Of a DNA stretch of 55,979 bases, positions 35,841 to 43,337 are shown in pieces. The first letter of the stretch is position 1. Each line of letters begins with the position of its first letter. The stretch comes from Plesiomonas shigelloides (GTDB taxonomy: Bacteria; Pseudomonadota; Gammaproteobacteria; Enterobacterales; CAMTGL01). Below the pieces are notes generated by a model. That model saw nothing but the letters and a program-made list of their open reading frames with translations, ran no database searches and was not told where the DNA came from. The DNA is taken from contig NZ_LT575468.1 of the NCBI RefSeq assembly GCF_900087055.1, positions 3,350,001 to 3,405,979 of the forward strand, given 5' to 3'. Both the position numbers and the translations under genes were made by a program.

Positions 35841-37910
35841 GTGATACCGAGCTTGGCCATGAGGTGTTTCCTGTCTTTGCTATCGCGTTGGCGTTCGTTG
35901 CCATTTTCCCCCCTGCGTACGGGGTATAGCACCTATCTTTATGATATCTCTGCTATTGCCTTATTGTTGCTACCGTTAACGCTCGCCAATGCGCTGACGG
36001 TGCTGTCGGGGCAAGCCCTGTCGTATGCCCATTGGCCGGCTGCCGCCGCGCAGTTATTTCACCTGTCCGATATTCTGATCAACTTATACCCGCTGGCCCT
36101 GTGCGTGGTGATCAGCTATTACCTATCGCATAAGACCTCGTTTAACAGCGCCGCGTTTATTTTGTATGCCTTGACCTTGCTCTATGTGGTGTCGGGCGTG
36201 AACGGTCTGTTTGCTGGCACCTTGCATCTGCCGAATAATCCGTTGTTGGCCATGCTCAGTGCGGTCATCACGCTGCTGTTTTGTCGCTGCTTTCGGTTTC
36301 GGGAGTTGCAGCCACAATCGGCGGATTTTGCCCTGTTATTGCTACGCCAAGTCGGCCAATTTTTACTATTTTGCTTGCTGGCGCTGTGGGTGGCGGCGCT
36401 GACGAGAGCCGGGATTGCACTGTTTACTGGGCTGCTTAGCCATTATCGCCCCGATCCGCTGACCTTGAGCGGCGGTTTGATGTATCAATTTATTCTGGGT
36501 GCCCTCGGTTCGGTGGGCATTAACGGGCATAACTTTTTATTGTCCGTGAAACAGATGCTGTTTGCGGTGACTCAAGAGAATTTAGCCGCGTGGCAGGCCG
36601 GGCAAGCGCCGCTGCATACCATTAGCCAAGGTTTTTATGATGCATTTTTGTCGATGGGCGGCTCGGGTAACAGCATTTCCTTATTGCTGTGTATTTTGCT
36701 GTTTTCTCGCGATCGTAAACACTTGATGTTGGCTTTTGCTGCCTTGCCGATGGTGCTATTTAACATCAATGAAGTGTTGTTGTTTGGCTTACCGATTATT
36801 TTTAACCCCTTGCTGATCATTCCTTTTATTGGGGTGCCGTTGGTCAGTTTTGTGCTGGCTTATTTGGCGATCAGTTATGGATGGGTCAGCCCTGTGGTGA
36901 CCATTGTCGATTGGATGACGCCGCCGCTGTTAAGTGGCTATCTGGCGATGGGCGAGCAGGTGAGCGGGGCGCTGTTGCAGCTACTGCTGATTGTGGTGGG
37001 AACGGCGCTGTATCGGCCGTTTTATCTGGCCTTTGCTGGCCAAGGGCAACGGATGGGGTCTGGGGTCGCCAGTGGTGTGGAGCGCGTGACCTTTAGTGCA
37101 TTGCTCGCAGAGATGCGCGCATCGGCGCAGGCCAGTTTACAGCGCGCCAATGCCCAGCGGCGGGTGACGCGAATTTTGCGCACGGGCGCACTGGTGATGC
37201 ACTATCAGCGTCAGCACGCCGTGCAAGGTGAGGCAGGGCACTGTTTTGAGGCATTGCTGCGCTACCGTGATGCCAATGGGCTGTTGCATGGGCCGGCCTT
37301 TGTGGCCGATTTTCAGCTGTTGGATGCGATGCCAGCGCTGGATCGACGGGTGGTGGATCTGGTGTTGGCTGACCTACAACGCCTGCCTGCGGCGCCCAAC
37401 GTGCGCGTGAGTGTGAATATTTCGGCGCGTACCATCAGCCAAGCGGAGTTTGTACCTTATTTGGCGGGGCGCTTGGCGCACTTTGGCATTGCGCCAACGC
37501 GGCTGGAGATTGAGATCACCGAAGAGGCGGCGTTGGATAACCGTTCACAGCTGTTAGACACCATGCAAGCGTTGCAGGCGATGGGTTGTCAGGTGGCGAT
37601 GGATGATTTTGGCGCCGGTTTTGCCTCTTTCCCTCATCTGATGAAATACCCATTCGATAAAGTAAAACTGGATCGCTCATTACTGCTGGACTGCACGGCG
37701 CCGAAAGGGCGTGAGTTGTACCGCTTGTTGGTGCAAATCGGTCAGTTGGCGCCTTGTCAGGTGGTTGCCGAAGGGGTTGAAACTGAGCAGGAGCTAGCGT
37801 TTGTCAGCGAATGTGGCGTGGATCGGGTGCAAGGGTTCTTGATTGCTCGTCCGCAACCGCTGGAGGCGGTGAGTGAGTTTTTACGTGCTGCAGAGAGTGA
37901 CTTGCCGTAA
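35841..37910 (+). CDS. PTS EIIC-like membrane domain fused to EAL c-di-GMP phosphodiesterase
   Basis: 689 aa (GTG start at 35841; ATG at 35859 is an alternative). Residues about 30-400 are a polytopic EIIC domain of the lactose/cellobiose PTS family, with GSGNSISLLL and the diagnostic NINEVLLFGLPIIFNP at about 308-323. Residues about 440-685 are an EAL domain with a complete catalytic set: E470 in EALLRY, NISARTIS, EITEEAAL, DDFGAGF (D588/D589), KLDRSLL, VAEGVETEQEL and QGFLIARP. It should hydrolyse c-di-GMP under control of a sugar-like signal. No EIIA or EIIB is linked, so sensing rather than transport is likely. Confidence 0.88.
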   Translation: MIPSLAMRCFLSLLSRWRSLPFSPLRTGYSTYLYDISAIALLLLPLTLANALTVLSGQALSYAHWPAAAAQLFHLSDILINLYPLALCVVISYYLSHKTSFNSAAFILYALTLLYVVSGVNGLFAGTLHLPNNPLLAMLSAVITLLFCRCFRFRELQPQSADFALLLLRQVGQFLLFCLLALWVAALTRAGIALFTGLLSHYRPDPLTLSGGLMYQFILGALGSVGINGHNFLLSVKQMLFAVTQENLAAWQAGQAPLHTISQGFYDAFLSMGGSGNSISLLLCILLFSRDRKHLMLAFAALPMVLFNINEVLLFGLPIIFNPLLIIPFIGVPLVSFVLAYLAISYGWVSPVVTIVDWMTPPLLSGYLAMGEQVSGALLQLLLIVVGTALYRPFYLAFAGQGQRMGSGVASGVERVTFSALLAEMRASAQASLQRANAQRRVTRILRTGALVMHYQRQHAVQGEAGHCFEALLRYRDANGLLHGPAFVADFQLLDAMPALDRRVVDLVLADLQRLPAAPNVRVSVNISARTISQAEFVPYLAGRLAHFGIAPTRLEIEITEEAALDNRSQLLDTMQALQAMGCQVAMDDFGAGFASFPHLMKYPFDKVKLDRSLLLDCTAPKGRELYRLLVQIGQLAPCQVVAEGVETEQELAFVSECGVDRVQGFLIARPQPLEAVSEFLRAAESDLP

Positions 37911-37955
37911 GACGAAGTAGTGGAAGTCGTGCGTGTTTGCCGCGCTTAGATAATG

Positions 37956-37984
37956 CCAAAGCGGCCTGAATCAGACCGCTTTGG
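37956..37984 (+). terminator. Hairpin after the EIIC-EAL gene
   Basis: CCAAAGCGG (37956-37964) / CCGCTTTGG (37976-37984), perfect 9-bp stem 46 bp after the stop. It lacks a T-run, so terminator activity is only probable. Confidence 0.55.
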
Positions 37985-38033
37985 GGGCAACACGAGGTGC
38001 TGCTGAGATTATGTTTCGGGCAGCGCGACGCGC

Positions 38034-38051
38034 TTACTTGCCGATGCAGAA
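38034..38051. repeat. Attachment-site repeat, distal copy
   Basis: 18 bases identical to 51422-51439; identity stops exactly at both ends. It marks the far junction of the element, 124 bp after the EIIC-EAL stop codon. Confidence 0.93.
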
Positions 38052-38154
38052 TGTAAATAATTTATTATCTTCAATATGTTAGTGACTTTTCGGGGGCCAC
38101 TTGGAGTAAAAGTAACTAAAACAGCATATTGAGAGGCCGCTCACGGGTTTCTGC

Positions 38155-38378
38155 CATCGTGCAGCGTTCCCACATAGTCCATTCTCAATTGTGCAGCCTC
38201 CCCATATGAATCAATGCGAGGCCCCCACATGCAGTCAAAGCCGCCTTCTAGGTGAGTTTTGAGCGTATTTTGAACCGACTATAGCATCGCTTGGTACTTG
38301 GAAAGCCGCTTTTACTCTTCGAACCGTGCAAGCTTCCCATAGGTAGTTTGGCTAACCGTGCAATCATCCCACATACCG
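38155..38378 (+). repeat. Four GTGCA-N5-CCCA repeats near the distal att site
   Basis: Four same-strand copies of GTGCA-N5-CCCA, extended consensus A-A-Y-Y-GTGCA-R-N-N-T/C-N-CCCA-Y-A-T/A, with GTGCA starting at 38159, 38191, 38326 and 38358. They form two pairs, each exactly 32 bp apart. They lie in the 332-bp gene-free stretch between the att repeat and hipA. Arm-type integrase or accessory-factor sites are the likeliest reading. Confidence 0.75.
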
Positions 38379-38383
38379 CCAAT

Positions 38384-39703
38384 TTAATCCCAGCCCTTTA
38401 TCAGCCTGGCTGAGCGGGCTTTTAGGCCCTCTAGAATGGTGCTGCTGATGGTATCGGGGAAGTCTGCTGGCAATTGCTGGGTAACGAGCTCAATAACATT
38501 ATCAACGGAGTTGGCCAGTTCTGTCAGGATCTCTTCCATAGCAGAACGCTCAAATCCCACAGTTTTCGCCGTTTGGAAGAAATGACGCGGGAATATCTGT
38601 TCAATGGAGTACTTCTTTCCCTTGCTGCATGCTAGGCCCATAGCGAGCTTGGCGTCCCTTCGGTTGAGGCCTCGGCCGCCAAACACTGGATAGACAGATA
38701 GGATGTCGTAAAAAGGGGTCAGGCGAAAACGCCCTTCCGGTTCAATAAAGACCGAGAAGTTCTTTGCATGGCCATCGGTGGCTGCCAGCAGCCAGAACAG
38801 GACCTGAGATTTCATGAACAGGTAGCGATCCTGTTCTGGTGTCGCAGAGCCCAGCAAGGTTTTCATGATGTCAGTGATCCCTGGTCCTCCATGGCTCTCG
38901 TATTTCCGTGCTGACGGAACATTCAATACCTGACAGAAATCTTCTTGGGGAAGGCGCATTATCCAACTGCGATCGGCAGCGTAACGTCTGTCGAAGCGTT
39001 CCACAGCCAGTGCTTTGACCTGGCCAACCTGCATCATGAAGCAGTGAGGTACGGGTAGACCAAACTCCTTGGCAATCAGAGTGCAGAGATATTCGTTTTC
39101 TACGCTCTGGGAGAGGTCTATCGAGTAGGAGTGGCTTTCAATCTTGCCGATAGGGAGTTTGATAATGTGGGTTGTCGGCGTTGCTTTGAGTGGCAAGTAC
39201 CAACGGCCATCGATATAGAGCAGCGCAGTCTTTTCTTGCGCCCCGGCGATAGAGATCCGGAACTCCTCTTGCTCCCTGACCATCCCCAAAGGGATTCCTG
39301 ATTTGTAGCTGGTCAGGATCTGCTCGAGCTCGTCATCGGAAAGTGCCTTGTAGTCGATTCGCCTGACATCTGGAACATCGTGCCCTTCGGTAACCAGCTG
39401 TAATGCCCCTACGCTATCCTGGCCAATGCAACTGAGCAGATCGAAGGGCTGGGTTGATGCCGCTTGATAGCGTGCTACAACCCTGTTTCTCACCTCCGTA
39501 TTATCTGGCAGCAGGTTGTCGAAGAAGTTATAGGCTTCATCGCCCCGGTAGGCCTGATGGCGCAATGGCATGGAGAGTGAGATCGGACGGCTGCCCGGTT
39601 GTGCTAGCCATGACTCATGGTACTGAAACTGATGGGCGCCGCTGGTAGTTTTGGTGAATGTGCCTACCCGATAGCCGTTCATGTAGACAGCCAGATTGGC
39701 CAT
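38384..39703 (-). CDS. hipA: HipA toxin kinase
   Basis: 439 aa, close to E. coli HipA (440 aa) over its whole length. HipA is a Ser/Thr kinase that phosphorylates glutamyl-tRNA synthetase, halting translation and promoting persistence. The autophosphorylated Ser is Ser151 (RISIAGAQEKTALL), the catalytic Asp is D310 in ATDGHAKNFS, and the Mg-binding Asp is D333 in FYDI. All catalytic residues are present, so the toxin should be active. The start ATG (39703) overlaps the hipB stop by one base (TAATG). It is the first gene inside the distal boundary. Confidence 0.94.
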   Translation of the reverse strand: MANLAVYMNGYRVGTFTKTTSGAHQFQYHESWLAQPGSRPISLSMPLRHQAYRGDEAYNFFDNLLPDNTEVRNRVVARYQAASTQPFDLLSCIGQDSVGALQLVTEGHDVPDVRRIDYKALSDDELEQILTSYKSGIPLGMVREQEEFRISIAGAQEKTALLYIDGRWYLPLKATPTTHIIKLPIGKIESHSYSIDLSQSVENEYLCTLIAKEFGLPVPHCFMMQVGQVKALAVERFDRRYAADRSWIMRLPQEDFCQVLNVPSARKYESHGGPGITDIMKTLLGSATPEQDRYLFMKSQVLFWLLAATDGHAKNFSVFIEPEGRFRLTPFYDILSVYPVFGGRGLNRRDAKLAMGLACSKGKKYSIEQIFPRHFFQTAKTVGFERSAMEEILTELANSVDNVIELVTQQLPADFPDTISSTILEGLKARSARLIKGWD

Positions 39704-39957
39704 TACCACTCCTCCTTCCAGCCCGATGCCGGACTCTCGGATGACTCATTGCGGGGTTTGATATCCACTGACAATTCGAGTGCTGCGAGGATCTTGAACA
39801 GGGTTTCCAGCTTGGTGGACTCAGGATTGAGCTCGAAGCTGGAGACTGTGTCTTGCCTAATCCCCACTTTCTCGGCCACTTTGCCTTGAGAGAGCTTTTG
39901 AGAAAGCCTGGCATCCTTGATACAGGCGCTCAGCTGCTTGGCGCTGGTTACTTTCAT
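39703..39957 (-). CDS. hipB: HipB antitoxin
   Basis: 84 aa from the ATG at 39957 (E. coli 88 aa); the frame is open to 39990. HTH_3/Cro-like DNA-binding domain QGKVAEKVGIRQDTVSSFEL, then FKILAALELSVDI, which resembles the E. coli HipB dimer strand, and the C-terminal Trp. It neutralises HipA and represses the operon through the four operators immediately upstream. Confidence 0.93.
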   Translation of the reverse strand: MKVTSAKQLSACIKDARLSQKLSQGKVAEKVGIRQDTVSSFELNPESTKLETLFKILAALELSVDIKPRNESSESPASGWKEEW

Positions 39958-39991
39958 GATTCGACAACCTGGTAGCGTGCCTTCTTCCAAT

Positions 39992-40094
39992 TTACACGCT
40001 ATGGCAGGTATATCAATGTTTACCTGTTATAGGAGGTAAATGTAACTTACACGCTGTAGGCGGTATCTAACATTTATCCCCTATAGCGGGTAAG
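39992..40094. promoter_or_regulatory. Four hipBA operators
   Basis: Four related 20-22 bp dyads at 39992-40012, 40019-40040, 40047-40067 and 40074-40094. Centres are spaced about 27 bp. The clearest are TTTACCT-N8-AGGTAAA (second) and TTATCCCCTATAGCGGGTAA (fourth). E. coli hipBA also has four operators, of the form TATCC-N8-GGATA; here the half-site is closer to TTACC/GGTAA. Confidence 0.8.
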
Positions 40095-40495
40095 AGAACA
40101 GCAGACGGGGAGATTACCAAGCCATGGGGTAAAGAACTGCCGCGCTACGCTTGGCTGCTGGCTTGTTCGGTGAGTCGAAAAGATGACTCACCTCAAAGCC
40201 CAGCTTCTGTAGATTTCCTCCTTTGGCATCCCATTCAGCAGATCAGGAATGGTGAGCAACGTCGCTTAAATACTCAAATACAACTCAAAAGCGACTTTGT
40301 GATGACGGATCACACTTAAAGTTTGTGCTGTCAGATCAAAAGGCTATCGAAAGGTTGTGTTTCGATCGTCATATGGTGGTTCTAAAAAGGTATACCCCAT
40401 TAAAACCACTTAATACCCTCTCGAAAATCATATTGAAACCACTTATATTGAACCAAAAATTAGGAACCACTTTAAACAGACTAATGGGGGTTTCA
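40095..40495. promoter_or_regulatory. Upstream region of the serine recombinase with repeats
   Basis: 400 bp without a likely gene. It holds a perfect hairpin GGTGAGTC (40169-40176) / GACTCACC (40185-40192). Nearer the recombinase are three direct AACCACTT copies (40404-40411, 40437-40444, 40465-40472). A flanking inverted pair CCCCATTA / TAATGGGG lies at about 40396 and 40481. The block next to the start could be a res-type recombination site or an autoregulatory site. Confidence 0.5.
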
Positions 40496-41113
40496 ATGTT
40501 CATACGGGCGTATTTACGTGCATCGACTGTGGAACAGGATGCTGAGCGGGCACGAGAGCTGCTGATTGGTTTTGCTGCTGAGCATGGCCATCAGATTGCC
40601 AGTTTCTATGTAGAGAATGAGTCGGGGGCGACGCTGGACAGGCCTGAGCTTATGAGGCTGATCCGCGACGCAGCAGATCGTGACATTGTGCTGGTAGAGC
40701 AGATTGATCGTCTGGCCCGTCTCAATCAGACAGATTGGCAAACACTGAAGCAGTTGTTGGCCCAGAAACAGCTCTCCATCGTTTCTCCTGAACTTCCGAC
40801 TTCTTGGGTGGCATTACAGGGGGACAGTCGTTCCGAGTTCACCAGCGCCATTTTGCAGGCTGTAAATGGCATGCTGCTGGATATGCTGGCAGCCGTCGCT
40901 CGCAAAGACTACGAAGATCGCCGTCGCAGGCAGCAGCAGGGTATTGCCAAGGCCAGGGATGAAGGGAAATACCGTGGTAGGCAGAAGGATGAGAAGAAGC
41001 GTCAGCACATCGCCAGGCTGTTGGTGACAGGCCACAGTTATTCCGCGATTCAGGAGATGCTTGGTTGCTCAAGGTACCTTATCGCCAGTGTGGCCAAGGA
41101 GGTGCGCAGTTAG
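40496..41113 (+). CDS. Serine recombinase (resolvase/invertase family)
   Basis: 205 aa from the ATG at 40496 (TGGGGG upstream); the frame is open to 40325 but the extra residues do not look like protein of this family. Catalytic domain with the nucleophile Ser10 in RAYLRASTVEQDAERA, Arg-rich VLVEQIDRLARL (the conserved D-R-L-x-R), and the long E helix. A C-terminal HTH (VTGHSYSAIQEMLGCSRYLIASVAKEV) follows a basic linker. It probably resolves multimers of the replicating form or inverts a segment. No paired inverted repeats marking an invertible segment were found. Confidence 0.87.
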   Translation: MFIRAYLRASTVEQDAERARELLIGFAAEHGHQIASFYVENESGATLDRPELMRLIRDAADRDIVLVEQIDRLARLNQTDWQTLKQLLAQKQLSIVSPELPTSWVALQGDSRSEFTSAILQAVNGMLLDMLAAVARKDYEDRRRRQQQGIAKARDEGKYRGRQKDEKKRQHIARLLVTGHSYSAIQEMLGCSRYLIASVAKEVRS

Positions 41114-41433
41114 CTCCAGAAGTAGTAATTTTTGATGACCGGCCCACCCTTGCGTTTTGGGCGTGGGGTTGTCTTGAGGGTTTTCGCTGTCCAGATAAGA
41201 GCGATGCTCAGCGCAGTGAACAGCCCGGCGGGCCAGTGCCAGCAGGTGAGTGCGGCAAGAGCCATTAACTGCAACCTGGCCGTGATGGGGCGCCTGGTGG
41301 CCCAGGCCAGTATTGGCCAGCACCAGTAAACCGGTGGCAGGCAGATCAGCAGCCATGCAAACAGCGTGTCGCCAAGTGCCATCAAGCCCAGCGCAACCAC
41401 CGCCATGAGGGCGATATCAGCGATCGGTTTCAT
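41110..41433 (-). CDS. Small polytopic membrane protein
   Basis: 107 aa from the ATG at 41433. It consists almost entirely of hydrophobic segments (IADIALMAVVALGLMAL, LFAWLLICLPPVYWCWPILAW, LQLMALAALTCWHW, GLFTALSIALIWTA). A basic C-terminal tail (KTLKTTPRPKRKGG) should be cytoplasmic. Trp- and Cys-rich. Function unknown. It overlaps the upstream 39-codon gene by 17 bp, suggesting a two-gene unit of small membrane proteins. Confidence 0.65.
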   Translation of the reverse strand: MKPIADIALMAVVALGLMALGDTLFAWLLICLPPVYWCWPILAWATRRPITARLQLMALAALTCWHWPAGLFTALSIALIWTAKTLKTTPRPKRKGGPVIKNYYFWS

Positions 41434-41536
41434 GGTGTCGCTCTTTTTTGTGCATTTTGTAGCTATACAGACTCCACACGAAGACAAGCGTGAAGAAGGC
41501 CAGCAAGCCTAACATCCCCCAGCTGAACGCATCCAT
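41417..41536 (-). CDS. 39-aa single-pass membrane peptide
   Basis: ATG 41536 to TGA 41417, with GGAG about 10 bp upstream of the start. Translation: MDAFSWGMLGLLAFFTLVFV then a short basic tail (KMHKKERHHETDR), i.e. one membrane helix with a positively charged cytoplasmic end. It overlaps the start of the 107-aa membrane protein. Family unknown. Confidence 0.6.
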   Translation of the reverse strand: MDAFSWGMLGLLAFFTLVFVWSLYSYKMHKKERHHETDR

Positions 41537-42056
41537 CGTGTTACTCCACCACTGAATATAATTTCAGCATGGCACCGAAGGCCTTGGTGTTCAATCAACT
41601 TATTGAAAATGTTGACTTTGTTCGTTCGTGACAAAGTTGGAGTACTGGAATCCAGTGGCTTATTGACCAGTGGAATCAGCGCCCTTATCCCCGGCCAATC
41701 TCTGTCCAATTCCTTTCCACATAACTATCTATCTGGAATCTTGGTGAGGATATTCCAGATAGTGGAATGTCGCTTCAGAACGAGCACATGGAATATTGAT
41801 AGGGGCTTTCCCATCTATCTGGAATGTTAGGGGCGGGCTTCTCTATGGAAATCCGCTACTTTGGCCACTCCAAGCTGCGGGATGGAAAGCAGGAGCGATG
41901 ATTCCTATCTATCTGGAATAATGGTTTGTTCTTTCACACGGTGAGCAGCTGATGTGTCATCCCATCCCATCTGGCTTTCGTCTTCTCACACCTAGGCATG
42001 ATTTGCCCCATGAGCCGGTAAATGCACTCGCTATGGGGGGGCTCTCATGGCTGATA
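41537..42056. repeat. Non-coding stretch with TATCTGGAAT repeats
   Basis: No convincing gene. CTATCTGGAAT occurs at 41729-41739, 41815-41825 and 41909-41919 (direct) and inverted at 41752-41762. The first two opposing copies make a perfect 11-bp inverted repeat with a 12-bp loop. Further TGGAAT copies lie at about 41647, 41669, 41763 and 41790. The arrangement suggests a protein-binding array or a transfer/replication locus rather than a CRISPR, since spacers are irregular. Confidence 0.65.
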
Positions 42057-42065
42057 GGCCAAGTG

Positions 42066-42937
42066 GGGCGTTGTTGATCAAATCAGAGCCTGGAAAGCCC
42101 GCGCCTAAGGGGCTTGCTGCTCTTAGCTGACCTGGCGAACAGGCATGCCAAGGCTCACCATTTTGTTCATCACCTTCACCCCGGCCAAAGCCTATGCCAC
42201 TTGGCCGTGTCCGCTTTTGAGCGTTGGTGATAGCTGCTTTCCCTTTCCCACTCGGCAGCTGCCCGGCTTTCAGCGCCGCCACTGCCTCGTTCCTTGGGTG
42301 ACCTTGCTCCCAGTACCCCGCTGTTTTGCGGGGCGGGATGCTGGCTTTGGCGCGTTTTCTTTGCAGTAGCCGGTGGTAGGCTTTGCTTGTCATAAGCCCC
42401 GTCGGCGCAGTGGATTGAGCAGGCCGGGCAGTACCTCGCTATCACCGCCGTTTTCCAGGCTCACTTCGGCGGCGATAGCCTCATGGGTCTGCGCATCGAC
42501 GGCCAGGTGCAGCTTGCGTCAGACACGGCGCTTTTTCCTTGCCGTACTTACGTTGCTTACACTCGCCTTCGCCATAGACCTTGAGCCCGGTGCCAAGTGG
42601 GCAACGGGGCCCTTGCTGGGCAGGCGATAGTGGATGTTGACCGTCTTGGCGCGCTTTCTGATGCAGCTGTAACTGGGCGAGGTCAGCGGCAGTGCCATCA
42701 ATTGGAACAGGGAGTTGATAAAACCTTCCAAGGCCCACAGAGGCAGGCCGAACAGGCCCTTGAGCATTGGCGCCGTTTCGATGGTGGTATCGCTGTGCTC
42801 GAAACCACGGCCCGGTTGTAGACTGCCCAATTAATTATGTCGTGCTTGGCCTTGCCCATCTGCGGTTCTCCTCCGATACGTCGGGGGATCGGATCACGGC
42901 AAGACAGAATGGTTCAACGCATTTGGGAAACAACGCC
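42066..42937 (-). mobile_element. IS5/IS903-type insertion sequence remnant
   Basis: Terminal inverted repeats GGCGTTGTTGATCAAAT (42067-42083) and, inverted, GGCGTTGTTTCCCAAAT (42921-42937). They are flanked by the 9-bp target duplication GGCCAAGTG (42057-42065 and 42938-42946). Length is about 0.87 kb, short for this group (about 1.05 kb), consistent with an internal deletion. A 9-bp duplication is characteristic of the IS903 group. Confidence 0.85.
42123..42859 (-). pseudogene. Degenerate IS5-family transposase
   Basis: Begins ATG 42859 (MGKAKHDIINWAVYNRA), then jumps frame. Recognisable pieces in different frames are DTTIETAPMLKGLFGLPLWALEGF, HLAVDAQTHEAIAAE, ENGGDSEVLPGLL, ADGAYDKQS, ASIPPRKTAGYW and a final VSLGMPVRQVS. 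The region after YNRA that should carry the early domain is deleted, and at least three frameshifts or stops separate the pieces. Not functional. Confidence 0.85.
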
Positions 42938-42961
42938 GGCCAAGTGCCTATCACTGTTTCT

Positions 42962-43038
42962 GCAACGTTCACATGTGAAAGTTGCAATTGGCCTTCCAAA
43001 CTATTTGCAAAATTAGCTAATTTTGCTAAGTTAGCTAA
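42962..43038. promoter_or_regulatory. Operator-like palindromes before the defence operon
   Basis: A 24-bp near-perfect palindrome (42962-42985) has the exact core TTCACATGTGAA flanked by GCAAC and GTTGC. Two palindromic octamers TTAGCTAA follow at 43013-43020 and 43031-43038, 18 bp apart. They lie between the IS remnant and the first gene of the methyltransferase-HerA-NurA operon, where a promoter with repressor sites is expected. Confidence 0.6.
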
Positions 43039-43066
43039 AAGCTTATATCAAGGTTAAATATTAAAT

Positions 43067-43303
43067 ATGATAGATCAGATATATCTAGCAATACGCAAGG
43101 CTTTGGAAGGGGCGCCTCGTAACCAATATATGGCTGAATTACATCTTCAAATTATCAAATACGCTGATGATCTTAACCATATAACTGCAAAAGAGTTTTG
43201 CGAGGGGGTTGGCATTAGAGTAAGTCTTGGGACTGAATTTTCCAAAATGAGGAATATTACTCCGAGGTTGAAAGCTGCTGGTTTAATAACAGATCTAGTA
43301 TGA
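43067..43303 (+). CDS. 78-aa protein, possible winged-helix regulator
   Basis: Short, AT-rich gene with a weak ribosome site. The sequence is helical, with ITAKEFCEGVGIRVSLGTEFSKMRNITPRLKAAGL resembling a helix-turn-helix/winged-helix fold. I do not recognise the family. Placed first in the operon behind palindromic sites, it may regulate expression of the methyltransferase (as C proteins do in restriction-modification loci) or be a small structural component. It is not similar to classical C proteins by eye. Confidence 0.7.
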   Translation: MIDQIYLAIRKALEGAPRNQYMAELHLQIIKYADDLNHITAKEFCEGVGIRVSLGTEFSKMRNITPRLKAAGLITDLV

Positions 43304-43337
43304 ACATATTAAAAATCAAAAAGGTAACCAGCATTAA

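Noticed and set aside
38384-39957. HipBA as part of the chromosome rather than the element
   Set aside because: Both genes lie inside the 18-bp repeats, 333 bp from the distal copy, so they belong to the element.
40325-40495. N-terminal extension of the serine recombinase
   Set aside because: The 57 extra codons lie in a repeat-rich regulatory-looking stretch, and the catalytic domain begins properly at the ATG 40496.
41603-41830. 75-codon frame across the TATCTGGAAT repeats
   Set aside because: The frame reads through inverted and direct repeats and has no ribosome site or protein-like composition.
41640-41925. CRISPR array
   Set aside because: Repeats are only 11 bp, unevenly spaced, and one is inverted; no cas genes in the window.
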